Notes under the pieces: generated by a model | The model's input: the letters and a program-made list of their open reading frames with translations, nothing else | Told to the model about the DNA's origin: nothing | Database searches by the model: none | In this document: positions 1 through 5,393 of the stretch, one piece after another | Position numbering within the stretch: position 1 is the first letter of the stretch | How the letters are laid out: each line of letters starts with the position of its first letter | DNA from: Syntrophorhabdus sp. | Lineage (GTDB): Bacteria > Desulfobacterota > BSN033 > UBA1163 | Assembly: GCA_020724025.1 (NCBI GenBank) | Contig: DYHU01000143.1 | Span: 1-9,201 of the forward strand | Direction of reading: 5' to 3' | DNA length: 9,201 nucleotides | Made by a program: the position numbers and the translations under genes

Positions 1-1775
1 TCGAGGATCTTTTTTCTGATGCGCACGGAGGATGGAGTCACCTCGACCAGCTCATCTTCTTTGATAAACTCGATGGCTTGCTCAAGGCTGAGGATCTTGG
101 GCGGAATGAGCTGCAAGGCGTCGTCCGACCCTGCCGCCCTGATATTGGTGAGTTTCTTCTCCTTGGTCACGTTGACATCAAGATCGTTCTCTCTCGAATT
201 TTCACCCACCACCATTCCTTCATAGACAGATGTGTTCTCCTTTACAAAGAGTGTGCCCCGGGGCTGAAGGTGATAAAGCGCGTATGGGGTCGTCTTTCCT
301 GGCCGGTCCGCAATCAGGGTTCCGGTGGAGCGTTTGGTAAGTGGGCCATGCCACAGTTCATAGCCATCGAAAAGGTGGTTGAAGAGCCCTGTCCCTCTGG
401 TATCGGTTAGAAATTGGGAACGAAAACCGATCAGCCCTCTGGATGGAATCCTGAATTCGAGGCGGACCCTGCCGTGGCCATTGTTATTCATCTTCTGCAT
501 CCTGCCTTTACGGATCCCTATCTGCTGTGTCACCACTCCTATGAATTCTTCCGGGACATCGATGACCAGATGTTCCATGGGTTCGTGGAGAATCCCATTT
601 ATGTTTTTTGTAATGCTCTCCGGCATCGATACAGAAAGCTCATAGTCTTCTCTCCTGATCATCTCGATCAGGATCGCAAGCTGCAGCTCCCCTCTTCCCA
701 TCACCTTAAAAGAATCGGTCGCCTCAAATTCAACCTTGATTGACACATTATAAAGGAGCTCCTTTTCAAGCCGCTCCCGCAGGTTTCTCGATGTGACATA
801 CTTTCCTTCCTGGCCGGCGAATGGCGATGTATTAACAGAAAAGACCATGGAGATGGTGGGCTCATCTACCGCGATTCTCGGAAGAGGCTCCGGGTTTTCA
901 ATGTCGGCGATTGTATCGCCAATACCGATCCCTTCAATCCCGGCCAGGGCAACGATATCCCCTGCGAAGGCCTCTTTGATCTCCACTTTTTCGAGTCCCT
1001 GAAATCCATAGAGCGATGTCACCTTGGTTTTGACCGGCTCGCCTTTACCGTCGATCATTGATACCCAATCCCCGACCCTGACCGAGCCCGAGAAGATCCT
1101 TCCTATGGCCAGCCTGCCCACATAATCGCTATAGTCGATGTTGGTGACCAGAAATCTCAGGGGGCCTTCTCCATTCCCTTCAGGTGGCGGAACAGCATGA
1201 AGGATGAGTTCAAACAGGCACCGAAAATCTTTTGCATTCTCGTCAGGATGAAGTTTCGCAATCCCGAGTTTTGCGTTGGTGTAGACGATCGGAAAGTCAA
1301 GTTGTTTCTCTGTGGCATCGAGGTCAATAAAGAGATCGTAGACCTCGTTGAGCACCTCTTGGATTCTCGCATCCGCCCGGTCGATCTTGTTAATGACCAG
1401 GATGGGAGGAAGATCGAATTCAAGGGCTTTTTTCAGAACAAATCGGGTCTGGGGCAATGGCCCTTCCGAGGCATCGACGAGGAGCAGAACGCCATCCACC
1501 ATCTTGAGCGTCCTTTCCACCTCCCCGCCGAAATCGGCATGGCCCGGCGTATCGACGATATTGATCTTGACTCCCCGGTACTCGATTGCCGTATTCTTTG
1601 CCATGATCGTAATGCCCCGCTCCCGCTCTAAATCGATATTGTCCATCACCCTTTCCTGGACCTTCTCGTTCACACGGAAAATACCTGACTGCCTGAGCAA
1701 GCCGTCAACGATCGTTGTTTTTCCATGATCCACATGGGCAATCAAAGCAATGTTTCGTAAATCTTCACGCTTCAT
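1..1775 (-). CDS. typA: Translational GTPase TypA/BipA, C-terminus cut by window edge
   Basis: Ribosome-associated GTPase of the EF-G/LepA superfamily, linked in other bacteria to 50S assembly and to growth under cold or other stress. I translated the minus strand from ATG 1775-1773: the frame is open for 591 codons and runs off the left edge with no stop, probably missing only some 10-20 residues of a roughly 600-615 aa family. G motifs are visible: G1 AHVDHGKT (residues 13-20), the switch I RGITI (53-57), G3 [14 protein letters not shown] (75-88), G4 NKID (129-132), and a G5-like TNAKLG (166-171) where many homologues have Ser-Ala. A beta-barrel domain II follows, then EF-G III/V-like domains and the typical RGLIGFR and SRENDLDVN stretches near the C-terminus. 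The start lies 10 bp behind the helicase stop codon with only a weak AAGAAG ribosome site, so it is probably translated from the same mRNA and coupled to the helicase. The family call is certain. Confidence 0.97.
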   Translation of the reverse strand, partial: MKREDLRNIALIAHVDHGKTTIVDGLLRQSGIFRVNEKVQERVMDNIDLERERGITIMAKNTAIEYRGVKINIVDTPGHADFGGEVERTLKMVDGVLLLVDASEGPLPQTRFVLKKALEFDLPPILVINKIDRADARIQEVLNEVYDLFIDLDATEKQLDFPIVYTNAKLGIAKLHPDENAKDFRCLFELILHAVPPPEGNGEGPLRFLVTNIDYSDYVGRLAIGRIFSGSVRVGDWVSMIDGKGEPVKTKVTSLYGFQGLEKVEIKEAFAGDIVALAGIEGIGIGDTIADIENPEPLPRIAVDEPTISMVFSVNTSPFAGQEGKYVTSRNLRERLEKELLYNVSIKVEFEATDSFKVMGRGELQLAILIEMIRREDYELSVSMPESITKNINGILHEPMEHLVIDVPEEFIGVVTQQIGIRKGRMQKMNNNGHGRVRLEFRIPSRGLIGFRSQFLTDTRGTGLFNHLFDGYELWHGPLTKRSTGTLIADRPGKTTPYALYHLQPRGTLFVKENTSVYEGMVVGENSRENDLDVNVTKEKKLTNIRAAGSDDALQLIPPKILSLEQAIEFIKEDELVEVTPSSVRIRKKIL

Positions 1776-1785
1776 AAGCTTCTTA

Positions 1786-3021
1786 TTAAATGGCTGTGGG
1801 GATCATTCCTGTCAATTGAGGGGATTCGACTCTGGGAACCGGACGGGAACGCTTTTTGAAGTATTTTTTAACATCCCGTCTTCCATACTGTTTGGAGACA
1901 GCCTGGAGATCAGGGATGCTACCATGCCACACAGGGTCAATACGATTCGTCTTCAGCAGGGATTTCAAGACCCCCAATTCCTGATCGGTCACAAAGGTCA
2001 TGGCAATGCCTGACCGCCCCATTCTTCCGGTCCTTCCTGTCCTGTGGGTATAGGATTCCAGACCGTAAGGATAGTCATAATTGATCACATGACTGACATG
2101 ACTGAAATCGAGTCCCCGGCCGGCAAGGTCGGTCGCCACCAGGAAGTCTATCTTTTTCTGACGAAAACGCTCGAAGATCGAGGTTCGCTTCGATTGTTCC
2201 AGTCCTCCGTGGATATACCCTATCGATTTGAATTTTTTTTCTAACTCCTTTGTCAATTTTTCACCGTGGTGCCGCGAATTACAGAAGATGATGGCCTGGG
2301 AGATCTTCTCCCTTTTCAGGTATTGGATCAGAACATTGAGCCGGTCATGCCGCCCCGTATGCTGAAAATGGTGAGCAAGACTCTGCGGAGACAACTGTTC
2401 CTTATTTAATTCCACACGAACAGGATCTTTCAGGTAGGTGTTGATTAACCTTTCAATCTCTCTGGGCATCGTCGCCGCAAAAAACAGTGTTTGGTGCTTA
2501 TGAATCAGGCTGGACATAATAAAGTCGATATCTTCAATAAAACCCATTTTCAGCATCTCGTCCGCTTCATCCAGAACCAGCGTGCGAACGGAAGAGAGGT
2601 CAATCGCCGTGGTATTATAGAGGAAATCGATCAACCGCCCAGGGGTTGCGACGAGGAGATGGACCCTGTCCCTTAATTTGGCCTTTTGAATCTCCATCGA
2701 GAACCCGCCAAAGACGGCAAATGGGGCGACCCCCGTATGTTTGGCAATGTTATCGATCTCTTCCACATATTGAAGCGCCAGTTCACGGGTGGGAACCAGG
2801 ATGAGGACCTGAATGGCATTGAGAGAAGGATCGATCATCTGAACCAGTGGAATACCGCAAGCCGCTGTTTTACCCGACCCGGTCTCTGCCCGGGCCAAAA
2901 GATCCCTGCCGCTTAAGATCGGGGAGAAGGTCTTTTCCTGAATGGGTGTTAAATCCTGATATCCCATGTTCGTCAGAGCCTTCAATATCTCTGGCTTTAA
3001 ATCTAATTCCGAAAACTTCAT
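1786..3021 (-). CDS. ATP-dependent DEAD-box RNA helicase (RhlE/CshA/DeaD type)
   Basis: A 411-aa cytoplasmic RNA helicase that unwinds short RNA duplexes, typically in ribosome biogenesis, mRNA decay or cold adaptation. All core motifs are present in order: Q motif with F3 and TPIQ (25-28), motif I AETGSGKT (45-52), Ia PTRELALQ (77-84), Ib TPGR (126-129), II DEAD (151-154), III AAT (182-184, where SAT is usual), IV IIFCNSR (244-250), [12 protein letters not shown] (296-306), [10 protein letters not shown] (326-333). The tail after residue 380 is short, basic (KKYFKKRSR) and probably RNA-binding. There is no DeaD-like RRM domain, so RhlE/CshA-like is the better description; the exact subfamily is not resolved. 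The start ATG is supported by AAGGAG seven bases upstream. It is the first gene of a minus-strand pair with typA, 10 bp apart. Its leader carries a hairpin-rich repeat (3060-3160) and a terminator-like structure that could affect its expression. Confidence 0.96.
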   Translation of the reverse strand: MKFSELDLKPEILKALTNMGYQDLTPIQEKTFSPILSGRDLLARAETGSGKTAACGIPLVQMIDPSLNAIQVLILVPTRELALQYVEEIDNIAKHTGVAPFAVFGGFSMEIQKAKLRDRVHLLVATPGRLIDFLYNTTAIDLSSVRTLVLDEADEMLKMGFIEDIDFIMSSLIHKHQTLFFAATMPREIERLINTYLKDPVRVELNKEQLSPQSLAHHFQHTGRHDRLNVLIQYLKREKISQAIIFCNSRHHGEKLTKELEKKFKSIGYIHGGLEQSKRTSIFERFRQKKIDFLVATDLAGRGLDFSHVSHVINYDYPYGLESYTHRTGRTGRMGRSGIAMTFVTDQELGVLKSLLKTNRIDPVWHGSIPDLQAVSKQYGRRDVKKYFKKRSRPVPRVESPQLTGMIPTAI

Positions 3022-3035
3022 TCGTTACTCCTTAA
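3022..3035 (-). promoter_or_regulatory. Ribosome binding site of the helicase gene
   Basis: On the minus strand AAGGAG lies seven bases before the ATG at 3021. This fixes the helicase start and contrasts with the weak site before typA. No convincing sigma-70 promoter is seen between it and the repeat element. A TTTTCA-17-TAAGAT pair (about 3075 to 3047, minus) is only a poor match. Confidence 0.75.
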
Positions 3036-3047
3036 AATTTGATGCAA

Positions 3048-3083
3048 TCTTAAAAAATTGTCATTCCTGTGAAAACAGGAATC
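3048..3083 (-). terminator. Terminator/attenuator-like hairpin ahead of the helicase
   Basis: Read on the minus strand, the left arm of the repeat forms an 8-bp stem (ATTCCTGT / ACAGGAAT). After a GACAA spacer it is followed by a run of six T, then AAG. The spacing between stem and T run is longer than in a standard intrinsic terminator, and it sits just upstream of the helicase ribosome site. It could weakly attenuate read-through into the operon or simply be a side effect of the repeat's insertion. Confidence 0.3.
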
Positions 3084-3160
3084 CAGTTCTTTAATGATTT
3101 GGTTCCCTGCTCCCTGCCTTCGCAGGGACAAATCTGGACTCCCGCTTTCGCGGGAGTGAC
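3060..3160. repeat. REP-like element: inverted 27-bp arms plus a central hairpin
   Basis: Left arm 3060-3086 and right arm 3134-3160 are inverted copies of a 27-bp unit. Each arm is itself a hairpin (stem TTCCTGT / ACAGGAA at left, CTCCCGC / GCGGGAG at right) with a four-base loop that reads GAAA on one strand. The six differences between the arms are all transitions and form three compensating base pairs, so the stem is kept in both. A third hairpin, TCCCTGC-CTTC-GCAGGGA, sits at 3111-3128. The outer unit resembles the widespread family containing ATTCCCGCGAAAGCGGGAAT, known as dispersed intergenic repeats in many delta- and other proteobacteria; that link is from memory of the family. It lies 40 bases upstream of the helicase start, in its leader or promoter region. 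Confidence 0.8.
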
Positions 3161-3452
3161 AGGCTGGGGGATTTTTTCGTCAGCACGTTACAGTGATCCC
3201 TCTCTTTTTTATATCAAGCCAACGATTTCCACGATTTCACACGACTTGCGGGCAAGCAATGATCAAATCATGCAGAAAAGGGTTGGGAGATTTTGTAGGC
3301 AGGCTGCCTTTTTCTTACAGATAGGGAGTGTGCCCTTCGCTTATTGAGGAGGCCTCAATTTATTATTTTTGATAATTATGCATCAATTTAAACTGAAAAG
3401 CAAGAAATTCTCTGATATCAAATCATCCCTGTTATTCACATTAACCCGACAA
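3161..3452. other. Intergenic stretch without a supported gene
   Basis: No ORF with a ribosome site and plausible composition was found on either strand. Two small hairpins followed by T-rich runs read on the plus strand: AGGCA-GGC-TGCCT then TTTTTCTT (3297-3317), and ATTGAGG-AGG-CCTCAAT then TTATTATTTTT (3343-3370). Both are short, and no plus-strand gene lies upstream, so they could be chance structures or ends of an unrecognised small RNA. Nothing else stands out. Confidence 0.5.
3343..3370 (+). terminator. Possible intrinsic terminator (weak)
   Basis: A 7-bp perfect stem ATTGAGG / CCTCAAT with a three-base AGG loop is followed by a T-rich run. The geometry fits an intrinsic terminator reading rightward, which would insulate the pilus promoter region. 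No gene is recognised upstream on this strand, so the call is tentative. Confidence 0.3.
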
Positions 3453-3608
3453 CTATTTTCGCGGTTCGCAGGTAACGATTTTGTCACGACCGATTATCCA
3501 GGGATTGGCCTCTATCTCCTTTATTAGGACTATTAGAACGTTAAGTAGTTTTTCGGAATCCTCTTTGTTCACTTTTGACATTTTGCCAAAAAATAATATT
3601 TTTTTCAT
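3453..3608 (-). CDS. Small divergent ORF, 51 aa, unknown function
   Basis: I translated the minus strand from ATG 3608-3606 to TAG 3455-3453. It encodes a 51-residue protein starting MKKILFFGKMSKV, with an amphipathic/hydrophobic middle (LLNVLIVLIKEIEANPW, 21-37) and a charged tail ending CEPRK. A ribosome-site-like GGGTGG lies four bases before the start. An in-frame ATG at codon 10 is an alternative start. It is transcribed away from the pilus operon, and its first ten codons cover the putative activator site. In the second cassette copy the same start region recurs (8915-8971, minus) with a better GGGAGG site, with amino-acid changes that are mostly hydrophobic-to-hydrophobic (I4L, F6I, F7L; G8D is the exception), and then stops after 18 codons. 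I do not recognise the family. It could be a real small protein or an ORF kept open by chance over regulatory DNA. Confidence 0.4.
   Translation of the reverse strand: MKKILFFGKMSKVNKEDSEKLLNVLIVLIKEIEANPWIIGRDKIVTCEPRK
3577..3587 (+). promoter_or_regulatory. Possible activator (NtrC/PilR-type) site, copy 1
   Basis: The bases GACATTTTGCC lie about 180 bp upstream of the expected transcription start. The equivalent position in copy 2 reads GACATTTTGTC, an inverted GACA-N3-TGTC. Position and conservation between the copies fit an enhancer site for a sigma-54 activator. PilR sites in Pseudomonas contain TGTC-type half sites, but the match here is short, so this is inference. Confidence 0.3.
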
Positions 3609-3662
3609 AAAACCACCCTTTTAATAAAAAATTAAACGACTTTTCGCCATTCATTCACAAAA

Positions 3663-3675
3663 TCTCAACATATTA
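3663..3675 (+). promoter_or_regulatory. IHF-like site, copy 1
   Basis: TCTCAACATATTA matches the IHF consensus WATCAANNNNTTR at eight of the nine defined positions. It lies midway between the possible activator site and the sigma-54 promoter, where IHF usually bends DNA at such promoters. The same core, CTCAAC(A/T)TATTA, is kept in copy 2. The surroundings are AT-rich, so chance matches are likely. Confidence 0.3.
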
Positions 3676-3737
3676 AAAACATTAGATATTTTTATTTCAA
3701 ATCCTCTTTCTCTCATCTCCCCTCCTTTTAAATTAAT

Positions 3738-3753
3738 TGGTATGCCTTTTGCA
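3738..3753 (+). promoter_or_regulatory. Sigma-54 (RpoN) promoter of the pilus operon, copy 1
   Basis: TGGTATGCCTTTTGCA fits the sigma-54 consensus TGGCACG-N4-TTGC(A/T), with GG at -25/-24 and GC at -13/-12 in exact spacing. The predicted start near 3764 leaves a very short leader, with the ribosome site AAAGGAGG directly behind it. The same promoter recurs at 9102-9117 with one base change in the non-conserved spacer. Type IV pilin genes in Pseudomonas, Geobacter and Myxococcus are classically driven by sigma-54 with PilR, so the context supports the call. Confidence 0.85.
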
Positions 3754-3766
3754 CAATAGATTTGTA

Positions 3767-3774
3767 AAAGGAGG
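3767..3774 (+). promoter_or_regulatory. Ribosome binding site that fixes the pilV start
   Basis: AAAGGAGG ends seven bases before GTG 3782. It decides the start in favour of GTG over the upstream ATG at 3737, which lies in the sigma-54 promoter and so ahead of the transcript. Confidence 0.9.
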
Positions 3775-3781
3775 CACCAAA

Positions 3782-4165
3782 GTGAATAATTCTTTAAGAT
3801 CAAAAGGTTTTACACTTATAGAGGTTCTCATCTCCTTGGTCATTTTATCTATTTCATTACTTGCTTTGGCCGGTTTAATGACCACGACAACAAAAACCAA
3901 CGCCTTTGGAGGCAACCTGACCGAAGCAGCTACTTTGGCCCAGGACAGAATGGAGGATCTGAGAGTAACAGACTGGAATAATATTGTTAGTGGAAATGAT
4001 ATAAATCCGATAAGAGGTTCGGATTATAATCGAGCATGGACGGTGGTACTTGGTCCGAATAGTCCCCCTCCACCCAATGATAATGAAAAAAGGGTCACGG
4101 TCACGGTAAATTGGAACGATGGGATAAGCCGTTCGATTAGTTTTTTAACCGTAATTACCCGATAA
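3782..4165 (+). CDS. pilV: Type IV minor prepilin, PilV/GspI-like
   Basis: A 127-aa prepilin exported through the inner membrane and cleaved by prepilin peptidase (PilD). Minor pilins of this type prime pilus assembly and help place PilY1 at the tip. The start is GTG 3782 with an ideal ribosome site. The class III leader is MNNSLRSKG, with cleavage after Gly9, followed by FTLIEVLISLVILSISLLAL: N-methylated Phe at +1, Glu at +5, and a hydrophobic helix to about residue 30. The stretch AQDRMEDLR just after the helix is typical of PilV/GspI. The C-terminal half is short and beta-rich, ending in WNDGISRSISFLTVITR. It is the first gene of the operon, with 24 bp to the next. The N-terminal 18 codons are base-for-base the same as those of the second copy at 9146. 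PilV versus another minor pilin label rests on gene order and the AQDRME region. Confidence 0.9.
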   Translation: MNNSLRSKGFTLIEVLISLVILSISLLALAGLMTTTTKTNAFGGNLTEAATLAQDRMEDLRVTDWNNIVSGNDINPIRGSDYNRAWTVVLGPNSPPPPNDNEKRVTVTVNWNDGISRSISFLTVITR

Positions 4166-4189
4166 CTAATGGAATACTGAGAGAAAAAC

Positions 4190-4879
4190 ATGAATACACA
4201 TCCATCATTTAATAAAAGAGGTATTACTCTTATTGAATTACTGGTAGGGATGGTTATCTGTGCGATAGCGATTGCAGCCATATATCGCGTTTTTATTACT
4301 CAAAGTAAGGCTTATGTTGTTCAAGACCAGGTTGTTGAGATCCAGCAGAATATCAGAAGCGCCATGGAGTTGATGGTGAGGGATCTCCGGATGGCCGGAT
4401 TTGAATATGAAAACTTAAACTCGCTCGTCAGAATTGAAGACTTCAAGCCATCTCCGCCCTATATTGTAGCTGGAAATTCCATTACGATATGGTATGAAAA
4501 TTTTCAAACAGGCCCTCCCCTTATATCTCAAATCCATGCAGTTACCTATACCTTAAATGGTACAAATTTAGAAAGGCAACTTACTGTCGATGGTGTTAAT
4601 CAACCTATTGAAGTATTGTTAGAGAACGTTGATGGATTAGTTTTAACCTGTGGTATTGATGGAAGAATCGGTAATTATGCCACACAAGACGGAGTGGTGG
4701 ACAATTGGGTTAACTGCGGGGCAGTGGATAATAATAGGGATAAAGTGATTGCTGTTCGCTTGAGTTTAACAACAAGGCCTGAGCAGGTCAATCCACAAGA
4801 TGACCGCTTTAGGATGGTTTCACCGAGAACCTTAACCTCCATAGTAGCATTCAGAAATCTTTCGATGCAACAGCTTTAG
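4190..4879 (+). CDS. pilW: Type IV minor prepilin, PilW-like
   Basis: A 229-aa minor pilin of the PilW/GspJ type, expected to act with PilV, PilX and PilY1 in the inner-membrane priming complex. The leader MNTHPSFNKRG is cut after Gly11, giving ITLIELLVGMVICAIAIAAIYRV, with Glu at +5 and a membrane helix to about residue 35. The following QQNIRSAMELMVRDLRMAGFEY is the characteristic PilW/GspJ conserved region. The middle is a beta-rich head with two cysteines near 154 and 174 that may form a disulfide, and an Asp/Asn-rich segment (CGAVDNNRDK). The end, RTLTSIVAFRNLSMQQL, has the usual PilW-type arginine-asparagine C-terminus. The ribosome site is weak (GAGAG). The gene is 15 bp from the next one, so cotranscription is very likely. 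Confidence 0.9.
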   Translation: MNTHPSFNKRGITLIELLVGMVICAIAIAAIYRVFITQSKAYVVQDQVVEIQQNIRSAMELMVRDLRMAGFEYENLNSLVRIEDFKPSPPYIVAGNSITIWYENFQTGPPLISQIHAVTYTLNGTNLERQLTVDGVNQPIEVLLENVDGLVLTCGIDGRIGNYATQDGVVDNWVNCGAVDNNRDKVIAVRLSLTTRPEQVNPQDDRFRMVSPRTLTSIVAFRNLSMQQL

Positions 4880-4894
4880 AGAAAGGGACTCCCT

Positions 4895-5377
4895 ATGAAC
4901 GAAAAATATGTTGGATTTATAAAAAATGAATCCGGAATGGCTTTGGTGATTGCCCTTATCATGATGACTGTTCTAACACTCATCGGGCTAGCATCCACGT
5001 TCTCCTCAACATTCGAAATTATGCTCTCAGGTGAAAAAAGGAGATCAACCGATGCCTTCTATGCGTCTGATAGTGGGGGTAATGTAATCATGCTAAGGTA
5101 TGTTAACTTTTCTCCCGGTCGATTAAATTACGATCCCTTCACGGACCCAGCAAATAGTAATCCTACCAATGTCCAAGCAATAATTAACTTTGATCCATTT
5201 AAAACAGGCCCGCCGAAGGGATTCACTTCAATCAACCTTGACTATGCCTATTTTTGGGTTGAATCAAGAGGAAATGATGGGACTACAATGACCAATAGAT
5301 CAACATGCACCATTGATATGAATGTGGTGAGATTATTGCCTAAGGACGAATCAATCACCGAAGTTGTTGTGAATTGA
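4895..5377 (+). CDS. pilX: Type IV pilus assembly protein, PilX-like
   Basis: A 160-aa PilX-type minor pilin. The N-terminus MNEKYVGFIKNESG ends in a likely peptidase site (Gly14), followed by MALVIALIMMTVLTLIGLAST. As is common for PilX and GspK, the Glu at +5 is missing (Ile instead). This is thought to suit a place at the very tip, because no further subunit has to pair with it. The stretch after the helix, TTFEI-type MLSGEKRRSTDAFYASDSG (about 42-61), matches the PilX N-domain pattern in which short polar and aromatic residues precede a Ser/Ala-Asp-Gly turn. The remaining head is short and ends in RLLPKDESITEVVVN. It lies between pilW (15 bp) and pilY1 (16 bp). The PilX label rests on the N-terminal pattern plus order in the cluster. 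Confidence 0.88.
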   Translation: MNEKYVGFIKNESGMALVIALIMMTVLTLIGLASTFSSTFEIMLSGEKRRSTDAFYASDSGGNVIMLRYVNFSPGRLNYDPFTDPANSNPTNVQAIINFDPFKTGPPKGFTSINLDYAYFWVESRGNDGTTMTNRSTCTIDMNVVRLLPKDESITEVVVN

Positions 5378-5393
5378 TTGGAGGATCTTGCAC

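Larger units (their letters stand above)
3732..3837 (+). repeat. Near-identical direct repeat, copy 1 (promoter plus pilV start)
   Basis: These 106 bases recur at 9096-9201 with only two differences and no gap: C for T in the promoter spacer, and T for C between ribosome site and start. The 56 coding bases are identical. Upstream, similarity continues more loosely (roughly three quarters identical by eye, one small gap) back to 3577/8940. The offset is 5,364 bp, the length of the pilus cassette. Copy 2 runs off the window, so the repeat probably continues. Confidence 0.95.

Noticed and set aside
1197..1631. 144-aa plus-strand ORF within typA
   Set aside because: It is antisense to the well-supported GTPase domain of TypA and has no family features or ribosome site.
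3060..3160. CRISPR-like array
   Set aside because: There are only two outer units, in inverted orientation and with internal palindromes, unlike direct repeats with equal spacers.
3297..3317. Hairpin AGGCA-GGC-TGCCT with T run as a terminator
   Set aside because: The stem has only five pairs and no gene lies upstream on that strand; it is mentioned only in the intergenic entry.
3378..3527. 49-codon plus-strand ORF starting MHQFKLKSKK
   Set aside because: It has no ribosome site and overlaps the minus-strand small ORF, which has a better start signal and a counterpart in copy 2.
3737..4165. Longer PilV reading from ATG 3737 (142 aa)
   Set aside because: This start lies inside the sigma-54 promoter and upstream of the expected transcript. 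GTG 3782 has an ideal ribosome site and gives a normal nine-residue prepilin leader.
5388..5393. TTG 5388 as the PilY1 start
   Set aside because: GGAGG would be only three bases away. ATG 5394 has proper spacing and gives a standard signal peptide.
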